64,000 nucleotides of DNA from Sphingomonas sanxanigenens DSM 19645 = NX02 (GCF_000512205.2 NZ_CP006644.1:1178001-1242000); one strand, 5' to 3'. Shown: positions 29,794 to 39,988, counted from the stretch's first letter. Translations and numbers: made by a program. The notes: generated by a model from the sequence alone, not told the origin.

Positions 29794-31278
29794 TCAGAAC
29801 CGGAAGGTCCCTTGTGCACCGGCCATCTTGATGGTGCGCGCGGGCCCGGTGTCGCGAATGAACGGCCCGGGATCGAAAGCACTGAGCGACGCGGTCAGGT
29901 TCAATTCGGGTGTCGCCTGCCAGCTCGTGGCGATTTCGATCTGCTTGCCGATGAACCGCGCGTCGCTCTCCCCGCCGCTGCGCGCGAGCAATCCGGAGAT
30001 CGCGTAGATCCCGTCGCCAAGGCTCTGCCGCCAATAGGCGACCCCGGTCAGCGATAGTGCGAGGGTCTTATGCGGGTGAATTGCCGTCGAGGGACGCAGG
30101 TGGATGAGGTTTCGCGGGCCGATCGGCGACAGCGCTCCGAAATATTTCCCGTTCGGGAAAAGCGCATTCAGCGTCCCCAGCTTCGCATCGTTCGGGTCAT
30201 CGTCGCCCGATACAACGTCGGCCGTGAGGGCAATTTCCGGTCGCAGCTGCGCGTTCCGAAACCGATAGCCGGTCTCGGCCCCGACCCCCCAGGCCGACGA
30301 GCGGTGACCGGCAAACGTGCCACGCTGGAGCGCGGCCTCCGCGTTCCAATACCAGTCGCCATCATCCCCGAATATTCTCGTGCCGAAGGTGTGCGCCAAC
30401 TGACTGCCGGCGCCCTGGTCGAAGACGGCATTTCGATCCCGCAGCCCGATATAATAGAGGTCGATACCATGCGCGTGTTTCGCGTCTAACCACTGTGTCG
30501 CGTAGACGCCCCACACCGCTTTATCGCGCGAGCGTCGATCGTTGAAATCCCCTTGCCTTGTGTCGACCGGCTGAAGATAGAACCCCGTCACCCGGCGTGA
30601 TTTGCCCGTGACGATGGCTTCGAATCCGTCGAACGGCAGCGGAACGCCGGTGCCATAGCGCCGGTCGATGAAGCGCCCCGATCCAAGTGAAACCAGTTTT
30701 CGCCCTGCAGACAGCCGGAGTGAAGCGTCACCCGGCAACGCAAGATCGACGTCGACGAAGGCCTGCAGCATGTCGGTTCCCGTCGTGTCCACCGGCCGCT
30801 TGGGTCTGTCCGCCCCTGAGATCACCGACAGGATCGGCTGCGCGAAAAACCGGACGTTTCCGATGTGAAGGTCGGCGTAGGGCATCAGACGATGCCAGGC
30901 AAAGTCATCGTTTGGCGATGATCCCCAGTTCACATTCTCATAGCTTTCGTAGCGCGACCGCGCTTCGAGGCCTATTGTGAGGTAGACCGCGTCGTCGTCG
31001 CTAAAAGGGATATACTTGAACGGCTCCGTCCAATGTCCTGTGCGGTTCCCAGGATCGGCGAGGTCGGACCAGTCTTCCGAATAGCGCTCGATAGTCAGTG
31101 TCGGGGCTCGCTCCAGGTCGGTCGATACCTGCGCGTAGGCCACGAAGGGTGAGGCCGAGGCTGCGGCTCCTGAGATCAGTCTTGTCAGCAGACGAATCTT
31201 GCACCGATCGCGGTCGTCAGACGGCGGCCGCCGCGAAACGGTCCTCACCTCATGCGGGCGGGTGGCAAGTTTCGACAT
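29794..31278 (-). CDS. Outer-membrane porin of the alginate-export-like family
   Basis: A 494-residue protein with a signal peptide in the first 48 residues (SGAAASASPFVAYAQ, cleavage after Ala near residue 48 from ATG 31278) and a beta-barrel-rich body typical of the Alginate_exp/AlgE-like family, ending in an aromatic residue (TFRF) as outer-membrane proteins do. Members are exporters or uptake porins for anionic or aromatic substrates in sphingomonads. It is divergent from a LysR gene at 31631, which probably regulates it. The ATG at 31278 was chosen because it yields the signal peptide; upstream in-frame starts do not. Confidence 0.86.
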   Translation of the reverse strand: MSKLATRPHEVRTVSRRPPSDDRDRCKIRLLTRLISGAAASASPFVAYAQVSTDLERAPTLTIERYSEDWSDLADPGNRTGHWTEPFKYIPFSDDDAVYLTIGLEARSRYESYENVNWGSSPNDDFAWHRLMPYADLHIGNVRFFAQPILSVISGADRPKRPVDTTGTDMLQAFVDVDLALPGDASLRLSAGRKLVSLGSGRFIDRRYGTGVPLPFDGFEAIVTGKSRRVTGFYLQPVDTRQGDFNDRRSRDKAVWGVYATQWLDAKHAHGIDLYYIGLRDRNAVFDQGAGSQLAHTFGTRIFGDDGDWYWNAEAALQRGTFAGHRSSAWGVGAETGYRFRNAQLRPEIALTADVVSGDDDPNDAKLGTLNALFPNGKYFGALSPIGPRNLIHLRPSTAIHPHKTLALSLTGVAYWRQSLGDGIYAISGLLARSGGESDARFIGKQIEIATSWQATPELNLTASLSAFDPGPFIRDTGPARTIKMAGAQGTFRF

Positions 31279-31630
31279 TCTATTGGCTTGCCGCAGCGCG
31301 CATGCCCGATGCTCGCCACCCACGCCGATCAGCCCGCGTGACTTTCGACGGGCGTATTTTGGAGTTGCTGCGCTGGCGGATAAGCGCGTTGCCCGTTCCC
31401 TCAAGGCGAAACGCGTAACGATTGACCAGCACAAGAATTTAATCTTCAGAACGAATAGATAACATGACGCCATTGTGAAAGGACATGACTTTTCCCGCTT
31501 GTTAGTGTTGAGACGCAATCTGTCAGATGACATGAAGATTTGCGACGATGTCTAAAGGGATAGTGCCATTGCCATTTGTATCGGGCTAGGCCATCAGAAC
31601 GCTACACCGTGTCGCGTAAAAGGGAACGAT

Positions 31631-32527
31631 ATGGATATCGAGGAACTGCGCACCTTCGTGGAGGTGGCTGACGCCCGCGGTGTTACGGCGGCAGCACGCC
31701 GGCTTGGCGTTTCCAAGTCGATCGTCAGCCGGCGGCTCGCTCGGCTCGAGCAGCATCTGGGTGTTCAATTGCTCGCGCGAACGACGCACGGTGCCGCCTT
31801 GACCGAGGCCGGTGCGACATTTCGCGATTACGCAGCACGGGTCTGCATCGAGATCGACAATGCGAAGGAGGTCATTCTTCCCTGGGAGGATGTTCGCGGC
31901 CGATTGCGCGTCGCCGCGCCGCTCTCTTTCGGCCCGACACACTTCTCCCCGGTTTTTTCGCAGATGGCGCAGCGGCACCCCGATCTCCATATTCACGCCG
32001 ACTACAGCGATCGGTTCGTGGATCTTGTCGCCGAGGGCTACGACTGTGCCATTCGGGTTGGCCACCTTCGAGATTCGACACTGATCGCAAGACGTGTCGG
32101 ACCGATCTTCGGCAAGCTGGTTGCTAGCCCTGCCTATATCGAAGCGCACGGTGCACCCGAAACGCCGGACGAGATCCTGAGCCATCAGGCCGTTACGCAG
32201 GGTACCGAAACGTGGCAATTCATGGACGGTGACAAGATCGTGATGGTGCATCCACAGGGACGCTATAAAGCGGACAACGGAATATCCCTCGTCGCCGCTG
32301 CGCTCGACGGGGTCGGAATTGCCTATCTCCCGGAAGGGCTCGTCGCGGAACATATCGGTTCGGGCGCGCTCGTACCGATCATGACGCGCCACCCGATTCC
32401 GCCAGCTGGAATCTTCGTGCTGAGGGCGCCCAGCCAGCATCCCGCCCGAAAAGTGAAAATTCTCACCGAGATGCTCATTGAGCGCTTCGGACATTCGGGC
32501 ATCAGCGCGGCGGACCAAGGCAAATGA
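31631..32527 (+). CDS. LysR-family transcriptional regulator
   Basis: A 298-residue LysR regulator with an N-terminal helix-turn-helix (AAARRLGVSKSIVSRRLARL, about residues 20-39) and an effector domain. The start is the ATG at 31631. It is divergent from the porin gene across about 350 nt, the usual control geometry for this family. The effector is unknown. Confidence 0.93.
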   Translation: MDIEELRTFVEVADARGVTAAARRLGVSKSIVSRRLARLEQHLGVQLLARTTHGAALTEAGATFRDYAARVCIEIDNAKEVILPWEDVRGRLRVAAPLSFGPTHFSPVFSQMAQRHPDLHIHADYSDRFVDLVAEGYDCAIRVGHLRDSTLIARRVGPIFGKLVASPAYIEAHGAPETPDEILSHQAVTQGTETWQFMDGDKIVMVHPQGRYKADNGISLVAAALDGVGIAYLPEGLVAEHIGSGALVPIMTRHPIPPAGIFVLRAPSQHPARKVKILTEMLIERFGHSGISAADQGK

Positions 32528-32900
32528 TCAGCGCAAATATGGTGTAACAGTGCGAGCGGGCCGGGTCGCTTCGTCAATGACCAGGAGCGCTTGCGCTCTT
32601 GTCTGCGATGTTCATCGTTACTCTCCCGGGACCGTGTGGCCATCACGGAACATGATCCTGCTGAGGGTATCCGTCACCCGTCATCCACCGCGGCAGCGCA
32701 GAACAGGCGGGATGGCGGAGATTGGCGCGAAGCGGACGCAGGTCTGCTGCGCCGCGCCGGAATTGCTGTCATCGGGAAATCCCTATCCCGCGCTGCACTG
32801 CAGGATCGTTCAAAACCTGACCGGTAGCCGTCTGTAATCAGAACCCCGGCCGCGGCCGGGCTGCGTGCCCGCTTGCGATTCCACCTCAGGGAGACGGTTT
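32528..32900. other. Intergenic region
   Basis: About 370 nt between the LysR gene and the split hydrolase. No RNA or protein gene was recognised. The ribosome-binding site GGGAG of the hydrolase lies at its right end. Confidence 0.5.
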
Positions 32901-33495
32901 TTGCGTAAAGCAGCAGCAACAATAGCATCATTGAGCCTTGGCGCGGGCCCAGGTTCGGCACTCGGCGAGATGGCATCCGACCACCCGGCCAAAACGATCG
33001 TGCTCGTGCATGGTGGGTTTGTCGATGGCTCGGGCTGGAGCGGCGTCCACCGCATCCTTGCTGAGCGCGGCTACGAGGTAGTCGTCGTCCAGAATCCCAC
33101 GACCTCGCTCGCCGATGATGTTGCGGTCACCAAACGGGCTATCGCCTCGGCCAGCGGAGAGGTTGTGCTGGTTGGCCACCCCTATGGCGGCGTCGTCATC
33201 ACCGAGGCGGGCCGGGAGTCCAAGGTGAAGTCGCTCGTCTACATCGCTGCCTTCGCACCAGACCAAGGAGAGTCGGTGTCGTCGCTGATCGCCAATCCGC
33301 AGCCAGGAGTGCCAGTGCCCCCGATCCTGCCGCCGGTCGATGGATTCCTACAGCTCGACAGGACAAAGTTTGTCCACTCCTTCGCGGCCGACGTGAGCCC
33401 GGATGTCGCCCGATTTATGGCGGACTCGCAGGTACCGTGGGAAGTGTTCGCGCTCGAAGGAAAGGTCACTCAACCGGCGTGGAAGACAAAACCTA

Positions 33496-34647
33496 GTCTA
33501 GTGGATTGATTCCAACGTTTGGTGCCCGCGCCTGACGGCAGCGATAATGTGATCGGGATCAGCCTTCCATACAAACGGCCTGGGTTCCTGATTATGCTCT
33601 TTGATGAAGCGGTTGATGGCGGCCTGGAGATCGACGACGGAGCAGAAGACGCCGTTCTTCAGGCGCCGGCGGGTCAGCTTGGCGAAGAAGCCCTCGACGG
33701 CGTTCAACCAGGAACACGACGTAGGCACAAAGTGGAAAGTCCAGCGCGGATGCCGGGCGAGCCAGGCGCGAACCTTCGGCTGTTTGTGGGTGGCGTAGTT
33801 GTCAAGGATGACGTGGACGGCCTTGTCTGACGGCAGTTCGGCCTCGACCGCGTTCAGGAAGCGGATGAACTCCTGGTGCCGATGCCGCTGCATGTTGCGC
33901 CCGATCACCGAGCCGTCGAGGACGTTCAGCGCCGCGAACAACGTGGTCGTCCCGTTGCGCTTATAATCATGCGTCATGGTCGCCCCCCGGCCGCGCTTGA
34001 GTGGCAACCCCGGCTGTGTGCGGTCGAGCGCCTGGATCTGGCTCTTCTCGTCCACCGACAGCACGATCGCGTGCGCCGGCGGCGAGACGTAGAGGCCGAC
34101 CACGTCGTGCAGCTTCTCGGCAAACGCCTTGTCGTTGGACAGCTTGAAGCTGCGCCAGCGATGCGGCGCGAGGCCGTGGTCGTGCCAGATCTTCACGACC
34201 GAGGACGCTGCGATGCCCGCCGCCTTGGCCATCGCGCGCACCGTCCAGTGCGTCGCCTCCTGAGCCGGCGCCTCGAGCGTCAACGCCACAACCTTGTCGA
34301 CGAGCGTCGTCTCGAGCGGCGCGATGCCAGGGGGGCGGGTTTTGTCGCGGAGCAGGCCATCGACACCTTCGGCCATGTACCGCTCCTGCCAGCGCCACAC
34401 GCACGTTTTCGACTTGCCCGTCTGCGCCATGATCGCAACGGTGCCCAGCCCATCATCCGTCAAAAGGACGATCCGCGCGCGCCATACATGCTTCTGGGGC
34501 GACCCACGGGCCGAAACGAGAGCTTCAAGCCGCGCCCGATCCGGTGCCGTGACGACGAAGGTGATACCACTACGCATACCGACTCGTCGCACAATGTCGC
34601 GCTCAGCGGAATCCACAAAACGGACTCTTCCGTTCCGATCAATCCAC
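33496..34647 (-). mobile_element. IS630-family insertion sequence
   Basis: A single-gene element inserted at a TA, duplicated at 33494-33495 and 34648-34649. Imperfect terminal repeats include GTGGATTGAT at the left (33501) and its complement at the right (ending 34647); the left end carries five extra bases before the common motif. Confidence 0.88.
33498..34577 (-). CDS. IS630-family transposase
   Basis: A 359-residue (from ATG 34577; up to 372 with an upstream in-frame start) IS630 transposase. The N-terminal part contains a helix-turn-helix. The DDE catalytic core is visible as VDEKSQIQALDRT (Asp), VHVILDNYATHK (Asp) and SWLNAVEGFFAKL (Glu). The frame is full length and uninterrupted, so the transposase may still work. 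The stop codon overlaps the end of the element. Confidence 0.94.
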   Translation of the reverse strand: MRSGITFVVTAPDRARLEALVSARGSPQKHVWRARIVLLTDDGLGTVAIMAQTGKSKTCVWRWQERYMAEGVDGLLRDKTRPPGIAPLETTLVDKVVALTLEAPAQEATHWTVRAMAKAAGIAASSVVKIWHDHGLAPHRWRSFKLSNDKAFAEKLHDVVGLYVSPPAHAIVLSVDEKSQIQALDRTQPGLPLKRGRGATMTHDYKRNGTTTLFAALNVLDGSVIGRNMQRHRHQEFIRFLNAVEAELPSDKAVHVILDNYATHKQPKVRAWLARHPRWTFHFVPTSCSWLNAVEGFFAKLTRRRLKNGVFCSVVDLQAAINRFIKEHNQEPRPFVWKADPDHIIAAVRRGHQTLESIH

Positions 34648-34850
34648 TAGCTGGTATCTGGTCGCGACGGACGATCGGATGATTCCGCCGCCCGCGCAGC
34701 GGATGATGGCGGAACGTGCCGGCGCGACGGCGCGCGAGGTCGCAGGAAGCCATGCTGTTTACGTCGCGGATCCCAAGTCCTTCGCCGCGCTGATGGAGGA
34801 TGCCGCGAACGCCGAACAGGTTGCCGGTCAGGCGCAATGAACGATAGACC

Positions 34851-34874
34851 TGCTTGTGCTTGTGCTTGTGCTTG
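34851..34874 (+). repeat. Hexanucleotide tandem repeat (TGCTTG)4
   Basis: Four contiguous copies of TGCTTG just after the interrupted hydrolase stop and before the IS5-family element. A simple sequence repeat; no function inferred. Confidence 0.8.
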
Positions 34875-35055
34875 CGCAGGCGGGGTGCCGTGGGGAAACG
34901 CGGATGAGCGAGTGCCGGATGATCAAAGCTCCCACGGTGGCATTGGACTTTGCCGCCAAGGCTCCGTTGAGGCTTAACAGGCTGCGGAAAAAGGCACTTT
35001 TGTCGAGCTCTTTGAGGTGATTCATACGCGTTCGGCTGAGGTTGAAGGATTTGAG

Positions 35056-36148
35056 ATGCGCGGCGGCGATTACCGGAGCGAAGGGCTGTTTTCCTACGTG
35101 AGCTGCGAAGCGCGGGTTCCGGCAGACCACCCCCTTCGGGCGATCCGCGCGATCGTCGACGAAGCTCTCGAGGTGATGTCCGCTGATTTCGATGCGATGT
35201 ATTCGCGCATTGGCCGGCCATCGATCGCGCCCGAGAAGTTGCTGCGCGCATTGCTCCTGCAGGCTTTCTATACGATCCGCTCGGAACGCCAGCTCATGGA
35301 GCAGATGGATTATAACCTGCTTTTCCGCTGGTTCGTCGGCCTGGCAATGGATGCGCCGATCTGGGATGTGACGGTCTTCACCAAGAACCGGGAGAGGCTG
35401 CTGGCCGGGGACATCGCCGCCAGGTTCCTGTCCGCGATCGTAGGCCAGTCTCGTGTGCAGGCGCTCCTGTCAGACGACCACTTCTCGGTGGATGGCACCC
35501 TGATCGAAGCGTGGGCCAGCATGAAGAGTTTCAAGCCCAGGGACGGCGAGGCTTCGAGCGGTGACGACGACGACAGCGCTTCGGGCACCGGTCAGAGCGC
35601 ACAGGCAAAGGCCAGGGGGCGGAACGCCGAACGTGATTTCCATGGCGAGAAGCGAACCAACGCCACCCACGCCTCCACCACCGATCCTGATGCCCGCCTG
35701 TTCAAGAAGGCACGCGGCCAAGCCGCGAGGCTGTGTCACTGGCCCACGTCCTGATGGAGAACCGGCATGGGCTGGTCGTCGATGCGACACTCACTCACGC
35801 CACGGGCACGGCCGAACGGGAGGCCGCGCTGACTATGCTTTCCCGCATGAAGGGGCGCCATCGCATCACGCTGGCGGCGGACAAAGCCTACGATACAGCC
35901 GGATTCGTCGCCGCCTTACGCGACATTGGCGTTACCCCGCACGTCGCCCAGAACAATGCCAACAGGCAATCCGCTATCGATAGACGCACCACCCGGCACC
36001 CTGGCTACGCCGTTTCGATGCGGATCAGGAAACGGATCGAAGAGGTCTTTGGCTGGACCAGGACCAGCGGAAACCTGCGCAAGACCCGGCATCGAGGGCA
36101 GGACCGCGTAGGATGGAACTTCACCCTGACCGCTGCGGCGTACAATCT
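35056..36148 (+). pseudogene. IS5-family transposase, 5' part, frameshifted
   Basis: ATG 35056 opens the IS5 transposase start (MRGGDYRSEGLFSYVSCEAR). The first frame runs to a stop at 35754, but the downstream part (LMENRHGLVVDA onward) continues in another frame from near 35735, so there is a single-base frame change. The protein then runs to Tyr-Asn-Leu, where the IS3-a element interrupts it at 36148. The remainder is at 39989-40026. Whether the frame change is decay or a programmed slip is unclear; two interruptions favour decay. Confidence 0.88.
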
Positions 36149-36179
36149 TGGACTGCACCCCATCGATGAGACACGACAA

Positions 36180-36822
36180 TTAGGGACAGCGGTTTTCCGT
36201 TACGTCCAAGGGCTGCTGCGCAGCAGCCCTTGGCAAGATATCTTCATACTCATCGGGTGATCTGTACGCCAAGGCGGAGTGGAGCCGCTGGCGATTGTAG
36301 ATCTGGTCGAGGAATGAGCCGATGCGTTGCGTGGCATCGGCGAGGTCGCGATAGCCGGCGCCGTTCACTTCCTCCTGCTTGAGCGTCTTCATGAAGCTCT
36401 CGGCCATGGCATTGTCATAGGGGCATCCGACCCGGCTCATGCTCGGCAGGATACCGGCTGCTTCCAGCCGGGCGATGTAATCGCCGCAGGCATATTGGAT
36501 GCCGCGATCCGAATGATGGACGAGGCCACCCGCCACAACGGGGCGCCGTTCCAACGCCATCGTCAGCGCATCGAGCGCCAGTTCGGCGCGCAGATGATCC
36601 GCCATCGCCCAACCGACCACCTTGCGGCTGAACGCGTCGAGGATCACCGCCAGATAGACGAACGCCTCGGCCAGGCGGACATAGGTGATGTCCGCAACCC
36701 ACAACTGGTTGACCTCGCTCGGATCGAGGTGGCGCGCCAGATTGGGCCATATCCGCCAGCCATGGCGCGAGTCCGTCGTCGCCGGCCGGAAGATCGGCTT
36801 TCTCACGCACAGCAGATTATCC
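36180..36822 (-). pseudogene. IS3-family OrfB, C-terminal part
   Basis: The integrase catalytic core of OrfB: WVADITYVRLAEAFVYLAVI with the first Asp, the HHSDRGIQYA segment with the second Asp, and the last Glu in AESFMKTLKQEE. It is separated from its N-terminal part (39264-39522) by the IS66 insertion. The duplication GATTATCC (36815-36822) marks the break. Confidence 0.9.
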
Positions 36823-36835
36823 GTAAGCGGTGTGC

Positions 36836-38359
36836 TCAGGCCACGGCGGTCCACGGCATGAGTTCGCCGACTTTGTTCGCGGGATGCCCATGAGCCAACT
36901 TGGTCAGCGTCTCGGTCAGCCAGGCATGCGGGTTGATGCCTGATATCTTGCAGTTCTCGATCACCGTGGCGATCACTGCCCAGTTGTCGCCACCCTCGTC
37001 AGAGCCGGCGAACAGCGCATTCTTGCGATTGAGGGCCAGCGGCCGGACCGACCGCTCGACTGTGTTGGAATCCAGCTCGACGCGGCCATCGTCGAGGAAC
37101 AGCGTCAGCCCGGCCCAGCGGGTCAGCGCGTAACGGATCGCATCGGCGAGCTTGCTCTTGGCGCTGACCTGACGGAGCCGTGCCGCGAGGTAAATGTGCA
37201 GGTCATCGACGATGACGCGGGCCCGTTCGGCGCGCACGGCGCGGCGCTGCTTCGCCGAGGAGCCGCGAACCTCGTCCTCGATCGCGTAGAGCATGGCGAT
37301 CCGGCGTAGCACCTCGGCCGCGACCGGCGAACTCTCGGCCAGTTCGTAGAACTTGCGCCGCACGTGCGCCCAGCAGAAGGCGAGGCTCACTTGCTGCCGG
37401 CGCCTGGCCAGGGCGGCATAGCCGCCAAAGCCGTCGACCTGCAGGATGCCGGCGAAGTCACCGAGATGGGCCTCGGCCCGCTCACCCTTGCGGTCAGCGG
37501 CGTAGACATAGGCAACCATAGGCGGATCTTCGCTGCCCCATGGTCGATCGTCCCTGGCATAGGCCCAGAGCTGGCCGGTCTTGGTCCGACCACGCCCGGG
37601 ATCGAGCACTGGCGCCGTGGTCTCATCGGCGAACAGCCGCTCGGATCGTCGCAATCGCTCTAGGATCTGATCGCGCAAGGGGCGCAAGTACCAGGCTGCC
37701 CGGCCGACCCAATCCGCCAGGGTGGACCGGTCAAGCTGGATACCTTGGCGGGCGTAGATCTGGGCTTGGCGGTACAGCGGCAGGTGATCGGCGTACTTGG
37801 CGACCAGGACCTGTGCGATCAGCGCCTCGGTGGGGATACCACCCTCGACGATCCGCGCCGGCGCCGGTGCCTGGACAATCGCGCCCTCGCACGAGCGGCA
37901 GCCATAGCGCGGGCGGCGCGTGACCAGCACGCGGAAGGTGGTCGGCACGACGTCGAGCCGTTCAGCCACGTCCTCGCCGATCTGGTGGAGCGCGCCGCCA
38001 CAGCAGGGGCAGGCCTTATCTTCGACATCGACGACCTGCTCGATCCGCTCGAGATGGGGCGGCAGCGAACCGCGGTTGGCCTTGCGCGGGCGATCCGCAG
38101 ATGCCCGGCTCGCCTTGTCCACGGCGTGCTGGGCCTGGGCCAAGGCCGTCTCGACTTCCTCCAGAGCAAGCTCGAACTGATCGGGATCGAGCTGCTCGGA
38201 CCGGCGGCCGAACCGGTGCCGCTGCAGGGCCTCAATGATCGCCTTCAGGCGTTCAACCTCGGCCTGGAAAACCTTCAGTGCATCGAGCTCGCGGGCCTGC
38301 TCGAGGACGAGCGCACGGAGCGCTTCGACATCGTTGGGAAGGTCCGCTTCCATGGGCAT
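36836..38359 (-). CDS. tnpC: IS66 transposase (TnpC)
   Basis: A 507-residue IS66 transposase. An N-terminal leucine-zipper/coiled coil precedes a zinc-binding CPCCGGALH motif, then the DDE-type catalytic core (ERLFADETTAPVLDPGRG first Asp; LQVDGFGGYAALA second Asp; ELDSNTVERSVRPLALNRKN Glu region). Full length and uninterrupted. It is the last of the three genes of the element. Confidence 0.95.
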   Translation of the reverse strand: MPMEADLPNDVEALRALVLEQARELDALKVFQAEVERLKAIIEALQRHRFGRRSEQLDPDQFELALEEVETALAQAQHAVDKASRASADRPRKANRGSLPPHLERIEQVVDVEDKACPCCGGALHQIGEDVAERLDVVPTTFRVLVTRRPRYGCRSCEGAIVQAPAPARIVEGGIPTEALIAQVLVAKYADHLPLYRQAQIYARQGIQLDRSTLADWVGRAAWYLRPLRDQILERLRRSERLFADETTAPVLDPGRGRTKTGQLWAYARDDRPWGSEDPPMVAYVYAADRKGERAEAHLGDFAGILQVDGFGGYAALARRRQQVSLAFCWAHVRRKFYELAESSPVAAEVLRRIAMLYAIEDEVRGSSAKQRRAVRAERARVIVDDLHIYLAARLRQVSAKSKLADAIRYALTRWAGLTLFLDDGRVELDSNTVERSVRPLALNRKNALFAGSDEGGDNWAVIATVIENCKISGINPHAWLTETLTKLAHGHPANKVGELMPWTAVA

Positions 38360-38390
38360 GGAAGCAGTGAATCAGGAGCAGAACATCCCG

Positions 38391-38747
38391 TCAACCAGCA
38401 ATCTGCGGCGCAATCGGGCGGCGTCCGCCGTGCACACGGCGCCAGTCCAGCCCCTCAAGCAAGGCGCCCAACTGCGCCGCCGTCAGCCGCATCACGCCAT
38501 CCTGGATTGCCGGCCACTTGAACCCGCCGGACTCCAGCCTCTTGGCCATCAGGCACAACCCGGTGCCGTCCCACCAGACGAGCTTGATCCGATCGCTGCG
38601 CTTAGCCCGGAACACGTAGATCACGCCGGAATAGGGATCACCGCCGTACTCGACACCTACCAACGCAGCCAGCGCATCTGGGCCTTTGCGGAAGTCCACC
38701 GGGCGCGTGGCGACCATCACCTTCGCACCTGATCCGGGTCCGATCAT
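38391..38747 (-). CDS. tnpB: IS66 accessory protein TnpB
   Basis: A 118-residue IS66 Orf2 protein (RPVDFRKGPDALAALVG, KRSDRIKLVWWDGTGL). Needed with TnpA for full transposition. The start at 38747 overlaps the tnpA stop (38744). Confidence 0.93.
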   Translation of the reverse strand: MIGPGSGAKVMVATRPVDFRKGPDALAALVGVEYGGDPYSGVIYVFRAKRSDRIKLVWWDGTGLCLMAKRLESGGFKWPAIQDGVMRLTAAQLGALLEGLDWRRVHGGRRPIAPQIAG

Positions 38748-39178
38748 CGGGTGGCCCGGAGCGCTTCGATCACCGCGGCAATCACCCCGGCGTCGGCACC
38801 GTGGCTGATCTTCACCGCTACGCCGTCGATCTCCAGTTCCACGGCGCTCGCCTTCGAGCGCCGCCGCTGCTTCGGCCGCTGGATCGCTGCCCCAGGCTCC
38901 TCTGCCGAGCCAACATCGACCACGGCGGGCACGAATGCCGGCACACCCGCACCCTGGCTCTCCATCTGCTTGCGGAGCTGCCGGCGCCAGGTGAACAGCT
39001 GCGACGGGCTCATGCCATGGCGCCGCGCGACCGAGCAGACCGTCTCCTGCCCGGAGAAGCTCTCGGCCACGATCGATGCCTTCACATCCGGCGGCCAATC
39101 CCGACGGCGCCCCGCGCCGGTGAACACTTCGAAGCGCGTTACCCGGCTAGTGCCAGCATCATCACATGACATCGTCAT
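38744..39178 (-). CDS. tnpA: IS66 accessory protein TnpA
   Basis: A 144-residue IS66 Orf1 protein from ATG 39178, with a helix-turn-helix (CSVARRHGMSPSQLFTWRRQ) and a C-terminal basic region. An upstream start at 39196 would add six residues. The overlap with tnpB is typical of the family. Confidence 0.9.
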   Translation of the reverse strand: MTMSCDDAGTSRVTRFEVFTGAGRRRDWPPDVKASIVAESFSGQETVCSVARRHGMSPSQLFTWRRQLRKQMESQGAGVPAFVPAVVDVGSAEEPGAAIQRPKQRRRSKASAVELEIDGVAVKISHGADAGVIAAVIEALRATR

Positions 39179-39263
39179 AGCACCAGCGCCTTCCACCCAA
39201 TCAGGGCGCGGAGACTCGGCGCTGTGCTTCAGCGCCGCAAGGTGGGGTCGCGGACCCGCTTAC

Positions 39264-39522
39264 GATTATCCTCCCGCATCAGCCGCTGCACCCGCTTGTG
39301 GTTGATGTGCCAGCCTTCGCGCTTCAGCAGCGCCGTGATCCGCCGATAGCCATAATGCCGGTTCGCCACGCACAGCCGCTGAAGCCGGTCGCGCAGCGCC
39401 GTCTCCTCCTGCTTCGGCGCATGATCCTGCCATTTTCGATAGAAGGCCGCGCGGTTCACCTCGGCCAAGCGGCACAGCCGCTCTACCGACAGCGCCGATC
39501 CGGAGCCTTGCAGACCCGTCAT
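39264..39522 (-). pseudogene. IS3-family OrfB, N-terminal part
   Basis: The N-terminal HTH_21-like region of OrfB, ending at the QRLMREDN segment where the IS66 interrupts it. It rejoins exactly to the segment at 36822 through the 8-bp duplication, giving a continuous OrfB. The start overlaps OrfA by ATGA (39519-39522), the family's usual overlap. Confidence 0.88.
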
Positions 39523-39929
39523 CGCCTGGATCTGGGCGATGACCCCGTCACGCCACCGCCGTCGCTCGGCGGGGGTGACGCCTCGATGCGCTGCAAGGCA
39601 CCCTTGAAAAAATCCAGCGCCACCTGCTGCTCGCCGACCTTGCGCTCCAACTCGGCGATCTGGCGGCGAGCCTCGGCAAGATCGCGTGCCCGTGCCGCCG
39701 GCCCACGCGCCAGCGCCATCGCCGCTTTCTCTGCCCGCTTCGGCCGGCCGGGGCCGTCCCGAAGTGCCTCCTCCCCGCCATCGCGAAACGCGTCGCGCCA
39801 GCGGTACAATATCGTGCGCTTGACGCCCAACTCTCGCGACAACGCCGTCCCGCTCTCGCCGGCCACCATCCGCCGGACAACCTCAAGCTTGAACGCCCGG
39901 CCAAATCTTCGTCGAACAACCTTGGACAT
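39519..39929 (-). CDS. IS3-family OrfA
   Basis: A 136-residue OrfA with a helix-turn-helix (AFKLEVVRRMVAGESGTALS) and the leucine-zipper-like coiled coil with ARRQIAELERKVGEQQVALDF. It provides DNA binding and, with OrfB through frameshifting, forms the transposase. It is intact although OrfB is split. Confidence 0.9.
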   Translation of the reverse strand: MSKVVRRRFGRAFKLEVVRRMVAGESGTALSRELGVKRTILYRWRDAFRDGGEEALRDGPGRPKRAEKAAMALARGPAARARDLAEARRQIAELERKVGEQQVALDFFKGALQRIEASPPPSDGGGVTGSSPRSRR

Positions 39930-39988
39930 GCTGCCCTCCCCATAGGGCCGTCCCTTATTTCACTGTCTCAATCTAGGGGGGCACTCCA

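Larger units (their letters stand above)
32901..34840 (+). pseudogene. Alpha/beta hydrolase gene split by IS630
   Basis: Two pieces join across the insertion: 32901-33495 (to codons AAA CCT A) and 34648-34840 (TAGCTGG onwards) restore one reading frame ending at a TGA at 34840. The joined protein has a signal peptide and the alpha/beta hydrolase fold. Its nucleophile elbow reads GHPYGG, so the catalytic Ser is replaced by Pro, even though the C-terminal His in EVAGSHAVYV is present. Start: a TTG at 32901 follows GGGAG; GTG 32865 is an alternative. It is a paralogue of the hydrolase at 21277. Confidence 0.88.
36823..39263 (-). mobile_element. IS66-family element (2441 bp)
   Basis: Ends read GTAAGCGG (36823) and CCGCTTAC (to 39263), the characteristic IS66 termini, flanked by an 8-bp duplication GATTATCC (36815-36822 and 39264-39271). 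It is inserted in the OrfB of IS3-a and carries three intact genes, tnpA, tnpB and tnpC. Confidence 0.95.
36149..39988 (-). mobile_element. IS3-family element a, carrying an IS66 inside
   Basis: Ends read TGGACTGC (36149) and GCACTCCA (ending 39988). They are flanked by a 4-bp duplication ATCT (36145-36148 and 39989-39992), and its removal restores the IS5 frame. Without the IS66 and its duplication it would be about 1.4 kb, standard for the family. Confidence 0.85.
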
